The notes beneath the pieces are model-generated. The model saw nothing but the letters and a program-made list of their open reading frames with translations. It was not told the DNA's origin and searched no databases. Below are positions 6,938 through 15,599 of a stretch of 21,313 bases of DNA, in pieces. The first letter of the stretch is position 1. Each line of letters opens with the position of its first letter. Origin of the DNA: an uncultured Mycoplasmatota bacterium (GTDB lineage Bacteria > Bacillota_I > Bacilli_A > RF39 > UBA660); contig CAOKUH010000007.1 in the NCBI GenBank assembly GCA_948472605.1, positions 1-21,313 on the forward strand. The letters are read 5' to 3'. A program made the position numbers and the translations under genes.

Positions 6938-8185
6938 ATGCATATAAAAAATATTAGTATTTATGAATTTGAGAACTTTGTTTTAAATAGTCCAATTGGG
7001 AATTATTATCAAACAATCGAATATGCAACACTTATGAAAGAGAATGGATATAATTATGAAATTATTGGTCTATTTGATGAATACGATAATGTGCATGCTG
7101 TATCTTTAATACTTATAAAAAAATTAACTAAATTTTTTAAATATGGGTATGCTCCTAAAGGGTTTATAATTGATTATTTTGATAAAGATTTACTACAAGA
7201 GTTTACTAATAAAGTTATAGAGTATTATGAGAATAGATTGGTTTTTATTAAAATAAATCCTGAAATTGCGATTGCGGAGGTTAATAGTAAAAACGGGGAA
7301 AAGTCTTATAACCAAAATATAGAAATAAGGAATAATCTTTTAAATTTAGGTTATGTAAAATTAAAAGACAATCTATATTTTGAATCTATGGTTCCAAGGT
7401 TTAATGGAATAGTTAATTTAAAAAATTTCTCTATTAATAATTTAAATAAGAATACAAGAAATAAGATTAAAAGAGGGACTTTCAAGGGTCTTAAATTTGA
7501 ATTAGCTGATCAAAGTGGTTTAGATATGTTGTATAGTTTTATAAAAAAGAAAAAAAATAAAGATGCTTTATATTATAAATACTATTATAAAGCTTTTAAT
7601 AATTCTCGAACTATTGATTTGTTTTTAGTTAGTGTTAATACAAATGAATTTTTAGTTAATGCTAAGAAGAATTATGATAATGAAGAAAAAATAAATTTAG
7701 ATTTGGCTGATAATCTTATTAGTAATTGTAGCGAAAAAAACTTAAAAATTAAGATGAATTCAGATAAGAAATTACTTGCTTATAAAAATGATGTTTTAGA
7801 AGCGCTAAATAATTCTAAAAAAGGAAATAAGTTATATATTGCTGGAGCTTTAGTTGTTAAATTTAAAAATCGGGTTAATGTAATTATTAGTGGCTATGAT
7901 AAAAAATATAAAAAATTTAGTCCAAATTATTTTTTACATTATAAAATATTAGATTATTATAAGAATTATTATGATTTTGCTGATTTAAATGGTATGACAG
8001 GTGATTTTACTAAGGATAATCCATATCGTGGTTTGAATGAATTTAAACTAGGTTTTAAGCCTAAAGTTTATGAATTTATTGGAGAATTTGATTTAGTAAT
8101 TAAACATAATGTATATAAATATTTGCTTAGACACGGGAAATTAGCAAAGTTTTTTAATAAAAAAAATATAAAAAATAAACTATGA
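6938..8185 (+). CDS. FemX/FemAB-type peptidoglycan branch aminoacyltransferase
   Basis: A 415-residue cytosolic enzyme of the FemXAB family, which adds amino acids from aminoacyl-tRNA to the lysine side chain of lipid II (or lengthens the bridge). The two GNAT-like halves are seen: the N-terminal one begins FENFVLNSPIGNYYQTIEYA. The C-terminal half holds the diagnostic run LYIAGALVVKF, FSPNYFLHYKIL, DLNGMTGDF, NPYRGLNEFKLGF and YEFIGEFDLVI. Between them is a Lys/Asn-rich helical arm (about 190-275), as in other Fem proteins. AGGGAGG precedes the ATG. It is the only plus-strand gene in the left 15 kb and is monocistronic, bounded by its own promoter and terminator. It implies a branched, cross-linked cell wall. 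The amino acid added cannot be read from sequence. Confidence 0.88.
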   Translation: MHIKNISIYEFENFVLNSPIGNYYQTIEYATLMKENGYNYEIIGLFDEYDNVHAVSLILIKKLTKFFKYGYAPKGFIIDYFDKDLLQEFTNKVIEYYENRLVFIKINPEIAIAEVNSKNGEKSYNQNIEIRNNLLNLGYVKLKDNLYFESMVPRFNGIVNLKNFSINNLNKNTRNKIKRGTFKGLKFELADQSGLDMLYSFIKKKKNKDALYYKYYYKAFNNSRTIDLFLVSVNTNEFLVNAKKNYDNEEKINLDLADNLISNCSEKNLKIKMNSDKKLLAYKNDVLEALNNSKKGNKLYIAGALVVKFKNRVNVIISGYDKKYKKFSPNYFLHYKILDYYKNYYDFADLNGMTGDFTKDNPYRGLNEFKLGFKPKVYEFIGEFDLVIKHNVYKYLLRHGKLAKFFNKKNIKNKL

Positions 8186-8211
8186 TGAAGTTAAATGTAT
8201 CATAGTTTTTT
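8177..8211 (+). terminator. femX terminator
   Basis: A perfect 10 bp stem (AAACTATGAT/ATCATAGTTT), 12-nt loop and a run of T. The stem includes the femX TGA stop. Confidence 0.8.
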
Positions 8212-8237
8212 ATTTAGTTATTATATTAATAAATCAT

Positions 8238-8262
8238 AAAAAAAGCATTGTTAAAGAATGCT
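8238..8262 (-). terminator. rpsF-ssb-rpsR terminator
   Basis: On the minus strand, AGCATT/AATGCT with a 7-nt loop is followed by at least six T. The stem begins at the rpsR stop codon. Together with the femX hairpin it insulates two convergent units. Confidence 0.7.
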
Positions 8263-8476
8263 ATTTTACAAATGGTATTAATGCCATTAATCTTGCGTAT
8301 TTAATTTGTTCTGCAATATGTCTTTGATGTTTTGCACATGCTCCAGTCATACGTCTTGGCATTATTTTGCCTTTTTCATTTATATATTTATTTATTATCA
8401 TTACATCTTTATAATCAACGCTTTTTCCGGCACACATTTGACATATTTTTTTCTTTTTTCTACGAAATTCTGCCAT
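8261..8476 (-). CDS. rpsR: 30S ribosomal protein bS18
   Basis: 71 residues, with a basic N-terminus (AEFRRKKKKICQMCAG) and the conserved core YINEKGKIMPRRMTGACAKHQR and ARLMALIPF. It keeps the cysteines CxxC...C seen in zinc-binding-type S18. S18 pairs with S6 on the 30S platform. It is the last gene of rpsF-ssb-rpsR, 15 bases after the ssb stop, with AAAGGAG before the ATG. Confidence 0.95.
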   Translation of the reverse strand: MAEFRRKKKKICQMCAGKSVDYKDVMIINKYINEKGKIMPRRMTGACAKHQRHIAEQIKYARLMALIPFVK

Positions 8477-8491
8477 AATTTTTCTCCTTTC

Positions 8492-8986
8492 CTAAAATGG
8501 TAGGTCATCATCACTTAATGCTATTTCTTCTCCAAAATCTTCGAATGGATCTTTTGAAACATCTGATGTAGGCATGGCATTATTATTTTCCTCCATAAAT
8601 GCATTATCATTATTATAATTATTATTACTACTATAATTATTATTAAATGCACCACTTCCAGAATTATCTCCTTTTGAACCTAAGAAAGTACAATTATCAC
8701 AAATGATATCAGTTGTATACTTTTTTGTACCATCTTGAGCATCATAAGAGCCAGTTTGGATTCTTCCTTCTACAGCTACTTGAGTACCTTTAGTACAATA
8801 TTTAGCTATATTTTCTGCTTGTCTACGCCATGCAATACAATTAATAAAATCTGTTCCTCGTTCTCCATTTTGATCTTGGAATGGACGATTTACAGCAAGA
8901 GTAAATCTTGTAACGTTTGTTCCACTCATTGTAGTACGCATTTCTGGGTCTCTAGTTAATCTACCAATTAATATTACTTTATTCAT
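8492..8986 (-). CDS. ssb: Single-stranded DNA-binding protein SSB
   Basis: 164 residues. An N-terminal OB-fold (about 1-105) has MNKVILIGRLTRDPEMR, FTLAVNRPF, FINCIAWRRQAENIAKYC and VEGRIQTGSYDAQDG. A flexible linker of Asn/Ser repeats (about 112-140) follows, then the acidic tip DDDLPF that recruits replication and repair partners. Tetrameric SSB coats single-stranded DNA at forks. The gene sits between rpsF and rpsR as in many Bacillota; its ribosome binding site GAGGAG lies inside the rpsF 3' end, 3 bases from the stop, suggesting coupling. Confidence 0.95.
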   Translation of the reverse strand: MNKVILIGRLTRDPEMRTTMSGTNVTRFTLAVNRPFQDQNGERGTDFINCIAWRRQAENIAKYCTKGTQVAVEGRIQTGSYDAQDGTKKYTTDIICDNCTFLGSKGDNSGSGAFNNNYSSNNNYNNDNAFMEENNNAMPTSDVSKDPFEDFGEEIALSDDDLPF

Positions 8987-8989
8987 TTT

Positions 8990-9280
8990 CTACTCCTCGT
9001 CTAATCTAATGATTAGATGTCTTAAAATATTTTCGTTTATTAAAGCTTTACGATCAAATTCGCTGATTGCATTATTGTCAGCTTCAACAACCATGACATA
9101 ATAATAGCCACTGATTTCTTTTTTGATTGGATAAGCTAATTTTTTTTCTCCAAGTTCATTAAAATCTACAACTTTACCTTTATTATCAGTAATATTTTTT
9201 TTCATAGCTTCTGAAGATGATTTTATTTCATCACTTTCATTTGTAGATTTAACAATAAACATAATTTCATATTTTCTCAT
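8990..9280 (-). CDS. rpsF: 30S ribosomal protein bS6
   Basis: 96 residues, with the S6 ferredoxin-like signatures MRKYEIMFIVKS, LGEKKLAYPIKKEISGYYYVM and FDRKALINENILRHLIIRLDEE. It forms a heterodimer with S18, encoded two genes downstream. AAGGAGG lies 7 nt before the ATG and can be hidden in a leader hairpin (see 9287-9333). Confidence 0.95.
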   Translation of the reverse strand: MRKYEIMFIVKSTNESDEIKSSSEAMKKNITDNKGKVVDFNELGEKKLAYPIKKEISGYYYVMVVEADNNAISEFDRKALINENILRHLIIRLDEE

Positions 9281-9286
9281 ATCTAC

Positions 9287-9333
9287 ACCTCCTTATGGTC
9301 TATTTGGCTTTAAATTTAATTAAAGCAAGGAGT
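9287..9333 (-). promoter_or_regulatory. rpsF leader hairpin covering the ribosome binding site
   Basis: Read on the minus strand, CTCCTT (9332-9327) can pair with AAGGAG of the rpsF Shine-Dalgarno (9294-9289). Directly inside, GCTTTAA (9326-9320) pairs with TTAAAGC (9313-9307). The 3' side carries a 12-nt bulge, CAAATAGACCAT. The fold would hide the ribosome binding site. S6:S18 autoregulatory leaders are known in many bacteria. The position fits, but I do not see the CCG that marks the described motif, so this could be a variant or a different control element. Confidence 0.5.
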
Positions 9334-9351
9334 AATCTCTACTCGACATTC

Positions 9352-9380
9352 ATTATAACAAAAAAAATATTGCTTGTAAA
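9352..9380 (-). promoter_or_regulatory. rpsF operon promoter
   Basis: TTTACA, exactly 17 bp, then TATAAT on the minus strand. The implied leader of about 65 bases contains the rpsF hairpin. Confidence 0.8.
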
Positions 9381-9416
9381 TGTTTAATTCTCCTTTTATA
9401 AATCATATTTTAAAGC

Positions 9417-9448
9417 AAAAAAATTAGACTATTTTAAATCGTCTAATT
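9417..9448 (-). terminator. Terminator of prfB-yitT-tilS-ftsH
   Basis: A perfect 8 bp stem (AATTAGAC/GTCTAATT) with an 11-nt loop, followed by seven T on the minus strand. It overlaps the ftsH stop codon and lies just upstream of the rpsF promoter. Confidence 0.8.
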
Positions 9449-11405
9449 CTTTTAAGGCACTCTCAAGTTCTTCTTTTGTCATTTTAGTATAACCTTTTAT
9501 TTTGTTGGCTTTAGCAACCTCTCTTAATTTTAGTAAAGATGGTTCATCTTCTTTTAAAGGTTCTAGGTTATCAACAATTTTTCCAGTCGTTACTAATGAC
9601 TCAATTTCTTCTTTAGTTAATGTTTCTCTTTCTATTAATGCATTACTTAATGTATCAACTAAGTCTTTGTTTTCACTTAATATTTTTTTAGCATCATTAT
9701 AACAATTTTCTATGATTTTACGAACTTCTCTATCTATTTCTAAAGCTACTTGATCTGAGTAATTTTTAGTTTTGTTATAATCTCTTCCTAAGAATACTCC
9801 TTCACTTTTTTGTTCATATTGCATTGGTCCAAGTTCACTCATTCCATATTCTGAAACCATACTACGAGCAATATTTGTTGCTTTTTTAAAGTCATCACTG
9901 GCTCCAGTTGTTACTTCTCCTAGGAATAATTCCTCCGCAGCACGACCACCAAGTAGTCCAGTAATAGTTGCTAGTAATTCTTTTTCAGTCATGATAGCTA
10001 TTTTTTCTTCTTTTGGAAGCATCATTGTATAGCCACCAGCCATTCCACGTGGAATAATAGTTATTTTATGAACTTCATTAGCATCTTCTAATTTTATACC
10101 AATTACAGCGTGTCCTGATTCATGAATACTTACAAGTTTTTTTTCTTTATCAGTTATTTTACGACTAGTTTTTGCTGGTCCCATTAAAACACGATCAGTA
10201 GCTTCATCTATATCTTCAATTGTTATAGCGTTTTCATCTTTACGTACTGCAAGTAAAGCTGCTTCATTGAGTAAGTTTTCTAAGTCTGCTCCACTAAAAC
10301 CTGGAGTTCTAGCACTTATATTTTCTAATTTAACATTGGTTGCAAGTATTTTATTTTTAGCATGAACTTTTAATATTTCTTCACGTTCTTTTGTATCTGG
10401 CAAGTTAACTGTAACTTGTCTATCAAATCTTCCTGGTCTTAATAATGCTGGATCTAAAACATCTGGTCTATTAGTTGCTGCAATGATAATTATACCTTCA
10501 TTTGCACCAAATCCATCCATTTCAGTTAATAATTGGTTTAATGTTTGTTCACGTTCATCATGTCCTCCACCAAGTCCAGCACCACGTTGGCGTCCAACAG
10601 CATCAATTTCATCTATAAAAATTAAGCATGGAGCATTTTTCTTAGCTTCTTTAAACATATCTCTTACACGACTTGCTCCGACTCCTACAAATAATTCAAC
10701 GAAATCTGAACCACTTATATAATAAAATGGAACGTTAGCTTCTCCAGCAACAGCTTTAGCAAGTAAGGTTTTACCAGTACCTGGAGGACCTACAAGCAAA
10801 ACTCCCTTAGGAATTCTAGCACCTAATTTTTGGAATTTTTTAGGATTCTTTAAAAAGTCAATAAGTTCTGATACTTCTTCTTTTTCTTCTTTTAAACCAG
10901 CAACATCACTAAATTTAGTTGAACCACCATCTTCAGATAATTTAGCACGGCTTCTACCAAAATCCATGGAATTTCTATTACTTCCAGCCATTTTAGTAAA
11001 TAGAATATATGATCCTGCAATTACTAAAATTATAGGTAAAAAATTAATTATTATATAAATAATAGAAATTGATCCAGGATCTTTATTGGTTTCATATACC
11101 TTTAAATCATGTTCTTTAGCATAATTAGTAATTTCGGTTAAATCTTCTGAAATAACTTTAGCAGAAAAAGTTTCTTTTTCTTTATAATTAGCTAATTTAC
11201 CTTTTATGTAATATACAGAATCATTACTATTTGGAGTAATTTCTATTTCTGTAACATTACTTTTTTCTAGTTCACTTAATAGTTCTCCAGTTGTAAAGGT
11301 ATGATTTATTGACCCACCAAAATTTAGAACTGTTAATACAAAAAATATTACAACTATTAAAACTAAATAAGGAAATAAGTTTTTTATGGTATTATTCTTA
11401 TTCAT
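9429..11405 (-). CDS. ftsH: ATP-dependent zinc metalloprotease FtsH
   Basis: 658 residues. Two membrane helices (about 8-29 and 112-135) flank an extracytoplasmic domain. The AAA domain follows, with Walker A GPPGTGKT, Walker B FIDEID, and the second region of homology TNRPDVLDPALLRPGRFDR. The M41 zinc protease has HESGH, with the third ligand Asp expected in TTGASDDFKKAT. FtsH degrades membrane and regulatory proteins from the cytoplasmic side as a hexamer. The last ~36 residues (from about 623, SLLKLREVAKANKIKGYTKM...) look like a SAP/Rho_N helix-extended-helix motif, not a usual FtsH tail. The ATG lies 2 bases after the tilS stop, with GAGGAG inside tilS, so translation is probably coupled. 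Confidence 0.96.
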   Translation of the reverse strand: MNKNNTIKNLFPYLVLIVVIFFVLTVLNFGGSINHTFTTGELLSELEKSNVTEIEITPNSNDSVYYIKGKLANYKEKETFSAKVISEDLTEITNYAKEHDLKVYETNKDPGSISIIYIIINFLPIILVIAGSYILFTKMAGSNRNSMDFGRSRAKLSEDGGSTKFSDVAGLKEEKEEVSELIDFLKNPKKFQKLGARIPKGVLLVGPPGTGKTLLAKAVAGEANVPFYYISGSDFVELFVGVGASRVRDMFKEAKKNAPCLIFIDEIDAVGRQRGAGLGGGHDEREQTLNQLLTEMDGFGANEGIIIIAATNRPDVLDPALLRPGRFDRQVTVNLPDTKEREEILKVHAKNKILATNVKLENISARTPGFSGADLENLLNEAALLAVRKDENAITIEDIDEATDRVLMGPAKTSRKITDKEKKLVSIHESGHAVIGIKLEDANEVHKITIIPRGMAGGYTMMLPKEEKIAIMTEKELLATITGLLGGRAAEELFLGEVTTGASDDFKKATNIARSMVSEYGMSELGPMQYEQKSEGVFLGRDYNKTKNYSDQVALEIDREVRKIIENCYNDAKKILSENKDLVDTLSNALIERETLTKEEIESLVTTGKIVDNLEPLKEDEPSLLKLREVAKANKIKGYTKMTKEELESALKELDDLK

Positions 11406-11407
11406 AA

Positions 11408-12742
11408 TTATTTCTCCTCACTATTTTCATATTTATAAATTATATCATAAAATTCATCTTTATTTTTATCAAATTCCGATTTTTTTAATCCTGGAAGCCA
11501 TAAAATACGATTTTTAGAATCAACGACGATAGGATAATTATCTCTCTTGGTTTTAGGAACTTTTTCATCGATAAAGATATCTTTTACTTTTTTTGTACCA
11601 TTTAAATTTTTAACTTTAATATAATCACTATTTTTTCTTGGTCGAACTTTAAGTGGAAAAGCAATCTCTTGGCTGTTTAATCTTAATATAAAATTACTTT
11701 TCTCAATATCAGTTGTTGATATTTTAATTATTTTTTCTTTATCACTTAATATTACACAATCTTCTAATATATATTCGTTACTATTATTAGTATTTGCATT
11801 TTTAAAAAATAAATAATTATATTCTTTAACTAAAACTTTTTTTAGAGGGAGATTAATACAAATATTTGGTTTATTAGAGGCACAAATATCCATAATTAAA
11901 TTTATATGTTTGACATTCAAAATATTTATATTATCTTGGTACTCCTCTTTTAATATATACTCAATCACACGCTTTTTTATAAGAAAATCTAATTCATTCA
12001 ATTCGTGCAAATTTACTTTACCAAAATCGTATGTTTTCGTCAAGGCACTTTGGGTATTTTTTTCCAAATAATTTTCAATTAATTCTAGTTCTTCACTAAA
12101 TTTTAAAAACTTTTTGTGAACATTTTTATTTTCTTTTTTTAAAAATGGAAGCATTTGTTTTCGATAGCGATTTCTAGTATATAATTCATTAAAATTTGAT
12201 TGATCTATTAGGTATTCAACATTATTAATTTGACAATATTTTAAAATATCATCCTTAGTTGTATATATTAATGGTCTTATTAATTTGTAGTTTTGATATT
12301 CAGATATTTTTTTAAAGCCAGCATAGCCAGTAAAGTTACTTCCTCTTGTTATATGCATTAAAATTGTTTCTATTAAATCGTCTCCATGATGTGCTGTTAA
12401 TAGATAAAGAGCTTGATATTTTGAAACTATATTTTTAAAAAAAGTGTATCTTTCTTTTCGGGCTTTATTTTCAAAATTTTTTAAATTGGTAATATTTAAT
12501 TTAATGCTTTCAAAAATACAATTATTTTTTTGACATATTTTTTTTATAAATTCCTCTTCTTCATTACTTTCAATTCTAATATTATGATTAACATGAGCAC
12601 AAATGATTTTCAGGTTATATTTATCTTTTAGTTTTAGAAGTATATCTAAAAGACTCATAGAGTCTGGACCTCCTGAAATTCCTAAAACTAAAATTGAATT
12701 TGGTTTTATAATTTTATTTAAAAATGTAATTGTATCCTTCAT
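11408..12742 (-). CDS. tilS: tRNA(Ile)-lysidine synthetase TilS
   Basis: 444 residues. The N-terminal PP-loop ATPase has GISGGPDSMSLLD at about residue 20, with HVNHNIR, LLTAHHGDDLIETILM and RNRYRKQMLPFL, all TilS landmarks; the C-terminal substrate-recognition domains carry LKVRPRKNSDYIKV and KVPKTKRDNYPIV. TilS modifies C34 of the CAU-anticodon isoleucine tRNA to lysidine so that it reads AUA. That codon is abundant in this AT-rich genome, which makes the enzyme essential. AGGTGAT lies 5 nt before ATG. The tilS-ftsH pairing is common in Bacillota, often with hpt between; hpt is absent here. Confidence 0.94.
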   Translation of the reverse strand: MKDTITFLNKIIKPNSILVLGISGGPDSMSLLDILLKLKDKYNLKIICAHVNHNIRIESNEEEEFIKKICQKNNCIFESIKLNITNLKNFENKARKERYTFFKNIVSKYQALYLLTAHHGDDLIETILMHITRGSNFTGYAGFKKISEYQNYKLIRPLIYTTKDDILKYCQINNVEYLIDQSNFNELYTRNRYRKQMLPFLKKENKNVHKKFLKFSEELELIENYLEKNTQSALTKTYDFGKVNLHELNELDFLIKKRVIEYILKEEYQDNINILNVKHINLIMDICASNKPNICINLPLKKVLVKEYNYLFFKNANTNNSNEYILEDCVILSDKEKIIKISTTDIEKSNFILRLNSQEIAFPLKVRPRKNSDYIKVKNLNGTKKVKDIFIDEKVPKTKRDNYPIVVDSKNRILWLPGLKKSEFDKNKDEFYDIIYKYENSEEK

Positions 12743-12766
12743 AAAAAATCACCTAAATTTTGCTTT

Positions 12767-12772
12767 ATTATA
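12767..12772 (-). promoter_or_regulatory. Possible internal -10 box before tilS
   Basis: A perfect TATAAT on the minus strand lies in the 46-base gap between yitT and tilS. The -35 at 17 bp (TTACTA) is weak. It may give extra tilS-ftsH transcription. Confidence 0.35.
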
Positions 12773-12788
12773 CAATAAATAATATTTT

Positions 12789-13637
12789 TTAGTAATTATT
12801 TCTAATTGTTAAATTTTCATTTACTAATTGATAAGCATTAGTTGTTGCAATAAAAGCATTATTGTCAATAATTTTGAGAGCTTCTTTAATTTTATAATAG
12901 TCTTTTGTATTTATAATTGTCATTATCATTTTTTTATTTTTTTCAGAATATCCTCCTGATATTTCAAAATCTGTACTATCTACTCTAAGTTCTTCATGTA
13001 AATAATATTTAATTTCATTGTATTTTGAAGATATTATATATAAGGTTTTACTCTTCCCTTCACCTATAATAGTTTTATTGCTAAAAACACTTAGCAAAAT
13101 TAAGGAAATAAGGGAATACGCCATTGTTTCTATACCAAAGGTTAAACCCCCGATAAGAGTTATTAAACCATCAATAATTATGATGGAAGTAGAAATTGGG
13201 ATATGAAAATATTTCTCAATTATTTGATTTATTATATCTGTTCCTCCTGATGTGTAGCCACTTTTAAATATTAGTCCATAACCTATGCCACTTAATATTC
13301 CTCCAAAAAAAGACTTAACTATTAATTCTATTTCATTTATATTTATTAAAGATATTATGTAGTTAGTTATATTTATAAATATTGGAAATAATATAGAACC
13401 TAATATTGTATTTTTTGTTTTCTTTTTTCCTAAGAAAATTAAGCTAAAAAATAACAATACAATATTGGATAGCATAATAAATAAGCTTTCATTTATCGAA
13501 AATATTTTTCCTAATATCAAAGAAAATCCACTTACGCCACCAGCAACTAAATTATTAGGAGCTAAAAATAAGTTAAAGGAAATTGCAGCTAATAGTAAAC
13601 CAATTATTAAAGAAACATAATGATTAATTTTAGACAT
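12789..13637 (-). CDS. YitT family membrane protein (DUF161 + DUF2179)
   Basis: 282 residues. The N-terminal ~190 residues form several membrane helices, with the repeat signature LAPNNLVAGGVSGFSLILG and its second copy FKSGYTSGGTDIINQII, typical of the YitT/YpjC family. The soluble C-terminal DUF2179 (about 205-275, GGYSEKNKKMIMTIINTKDY) follows and resembles a PII-like sensing domain. Function and any transported substrate are unknown. The ribosome binding site AAGGTGA overlaps the prfB stop codon 4 bases upstream, so translation is likely coupled. Confidence 0.88.
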   Translation of the reverse strand: MSKINHYVSLIIGLLLAAISFNLFLAPNNLVAGGVSGFSLILGKIFSINESLFIMLSNIVLLFFSLIFLGKKKTKNTILGSILFPIFINITNYIISLININEIELIVKSFFGGILSGIGYGLIFKSGYTSGGTDIINQIIEKYFHIPISTSIIIIDGLITLIGGLTFGIETMAYSLISLILLSVFSNKTIIGEGKSKTLYIISSKYNEIKYYLHEELRVDSTDFEISGGYSEKNKKMIMTIINTKDYYKIKEALKIIDNNAFIATTNAYQLVNENLTIRNNY

Positions 13638-13641
13638 TTTT

Positions 13642-14725
13642 TCACCTTTTTTTCAAAACTGATTCAATTATAGGGCGTAATTCACCATCTAAAACTTTTA
13701 AAACGTTACTTGTTTCAAAATTACTACGATTGTCTTTTATCATTTTATATGGTTCTAAAACATAACTTCTTATTTGACTCCCAAAATTGATACTTTCAAT
13801 ACTGCCTTTTAAATCATTCATTTTGTTTTCAAGAGATTGTAATTCTATTTCGTATAATTTATTTTTTAATATTTTCATAGCTTGTTCTTTGTTTTGCATT
13901 TGACTACGTTCATTTTGACAAGTAACTACAATTTTGGTTGGCAAATGAGTTATACGAACTGCAGAATTTGAGGTGTTTACTGATTGTCCTCCAGCACCAC
14001 TACTATGATAGACATCAATTTTCAAATCACTTTCTTTTATTTCAATGTTGATATCTTGATTGTATTCAGGAGTTATTAACACTGAAGCGAAAGATGTGTG
14101 TCTTCTAGCATTTGAATCAAATGGTGATATTCTTACTAGACGATGAACCCCGCTTTCGTTTTTTAAATATCCATATGCATATATACCTTTTATATACATC
14201 GTAAAACTTTTTAACCCTGCCTCTTCGCCTTTTTGACTTTCGATTATGTCATATTTATATCCTTCTTTTTCACAAAAACGAATATACATTCTTGATAACA
14301 TGCTAGCCCAATCACATGATTCTGTTCCTCCTGCTCCAGGATGAATTTCTAAGTAGCAATTTAATTTATCATTTTCATTGCTTAAAAGACAACTTATTTC
14401 TAAGTCGTTAATTTGAGTTTCTAAAACATTTATATCTTCTTGAATGTTTTTTATATCTTTCATATCTAAAATGTTAATAAGTTCCAAGTTATCAACAAGA
14501 TTACTTTTAATATTAAAGTAATTATCTACTTCTTTTTTTAATGTAACATATTCTTGATTAATCTTATTAGCATTATCGATGTTAGTCCAAAAGTCTTCTT
14601 TTTTCGTAATAATTTCTAATTCTTTTATTCTACTTTGTTTTGATTCTAAGTCAAAGTGACCTCCCTAAATCATTTACTTTTTCCAATAAATTGTTTAATA
14701 AAGCTATTAATTCTTTTTTTTCCAT
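13642..14725 (-). CDS. prfB: Peptide chain release factor 2 (programmed +1 frameshift)
   Basis: The gene starts at ATG 14725 (GGTGA upstream) and reads 24 codons ending GRSL, then meets TGA at 14653-14651. The rest continues in the +1 frame from GAC at 14652, giving DLESKQSRIKELE and about 360 residues in all, close to Bacillus RF2. The RF2 codon-recognition tripeptide SPF is in RISPFDSN and the GGQ catalytic motif in SSGAGGQSVNTSNS. RF2 releases peptides at UGA and UAA; scarce RF2 stalls at its own UGA and allows the shift. Calling a start at 14487 (a TTG) would lose the N-terminal helical domain. It leads the prfB-yitT-tilS-ftsH operon. Confidence 0.95.
14650..14666 (-). other. prfB: RF2 programmed +1 frameshift site
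   Basis: On the minus strand, AGGGAGG TCA CTT TGA C is an internal Shine-Dalgarno-like sequence 3 nt before the slippery CTT, then the in-frame TGA with a following C. Sequence and spacing match the classical RF2 site. Confidence 0.95.
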
Positions 14726-14743
14726 TTTTTATTCACCAGTATT

Positions 14744-14772
14744 ATTGTAGCATTTATAAACATAGAAGTAAA
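14744..14772 (-). promoter_or_regulatory. prfB operon promoter (candidate)
   Basis: TTTACT, 17 bp, then TACAAT on the minus strand, 18 bases before the prfB ATG. Confidence 0.5.
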
Positions 14773-14800
14773 TTAGAGATATTATTTAAATAAATAGCAA

Positions 14801-14819
14801 TTTTAGTATACAACTAAAA
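14801..14819 (-). terminator. Weak hairpin after the lipoprotein gene
   Basis: A perfect 7 bp AT-rich stem (TTTTAGT/ACTAAAA) with a 5-nt loop lies 8 bases past the stop codon. The following T-tract is interrupted (TTGCTATTT), so it is a poor or partial terminator. Confidence 0.4.
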
Positions 14820-14826
14820 GTTTTGT

Positions 14827-15570
14827 TTATTTTTTTATTCTTGTAAAAGATTCTTCTAAATTGGGATTTTCTAAATCAGGAGATTCAAAGACATCAAAGT
14901 CATTTGGAGTTAAATATTTTAATTTAGCTGGAGCAAATTTAAACTCTTTATATATTTTTGTTACACAAAATTCATCAAAATATGGGTATTCAGCAATTAC
15001 ATCCCTAATATCATCTACTAAAGGACTTGATTCTAACTTAAATTTATCATTTTCATAAATTAATTTAAAGCCATAAAATTGATGATGATATAATCTTATT
15101 TTTCCTGTATTATGGGCATAATTAGGTTTTTTTGTCCAACCCTTATGTACTACCTCATTTTGATGTTCTACCTCTTCTCCGTTTTCATCAGTTGTAGTGT
15201 ACTTTTCTATAGTGGTATATTCATAATAGAATTCTAAATAATCTTCTTGATTAGCCATTAGATTAAATAAATATTCCCAATTATTACTTCCTTCAAATAA
15301 GCCATTTTTTCTCAATAATTTATAAACCATTTCATCAACTTTATTAACTTCTATATATTCATTTTGCCAAATATATCCATATATATTTAGTTGCTCATCT
15401 AATATATATTTTTCGATTGTGATATCATCTTCTACTTGTTTAATATACTTATGAACATGTCTTGTTGGTAACTCACATTCTGATTTTTCACCACACCCTG
15501 AAAATAGTAAAGCTGTAGTTAAGGCATAAGGTATTGTTTTTAGCAAATTTGTTTTTATATTATTTTTCAT
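14827..15570 (-). CDS. Putative lipoprotein, unknown family
   Basis: 247 residues with a lipoprotein signal peptide: basic start, hydrophobic run, lipobox LFSGC with Cys26 as the expected lipidation site. The mature part is rich in Tyr, Glu and Lys (HVHKYIKQVEDDITIEKY, a charged ETTD region, YAHNTGKIRLYHHQFYGFKL, SPLVDDIRDVIAEYPYFDEF). It has no further Cys pairs or catalytic motif that I recognise. It should sit on the outer face of the membrane. It has its own TTGACA promoter, divergent from the 547-residue membrane protein. GAGGGA precedes the ATG. Function unknown; the shared intergenic region hints at a joint role with its neighbour. Confidence 0.78.
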   Translation of the reverse strand: MKNNIKTNLLKTIPYALTTALLFSGCGEKSECELPTRHVHKYIKQVEDDITIEKYILDEQLNIYGYIWQNEYIEVNKVDEMVYKLLRKNGLFEGSNNWEYLFNLMANQEDYLEFYYEYTTIEKYTTTDENGEEVEHQNEVVHKGWTKKPNYAHNTGKIRLYHHQFYGFKLIYENDKFKLESSPLVDDIRDVIAEYPYFDEFCVTKIYKEFKFAPAKLKYLTPNDFDVFESPDLENPNLEESFTRIKK

Positions 15571-15599
15571 AAAAGATTCCCTCGCTTTAATATAGCGTT

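Noticed and set aside
8585..8650. Short AT repeats resembling a repeat array
   Set aside because: They are the Asn/Ser codon runs of the SSB linker, not a CRISPR or satellite.
14487..14487. prfB start at TTG 14487
   Set aside because: The +1 frameshift site and the open frame from 14652 to 14487 show that this TTG is an internal Leu codon.
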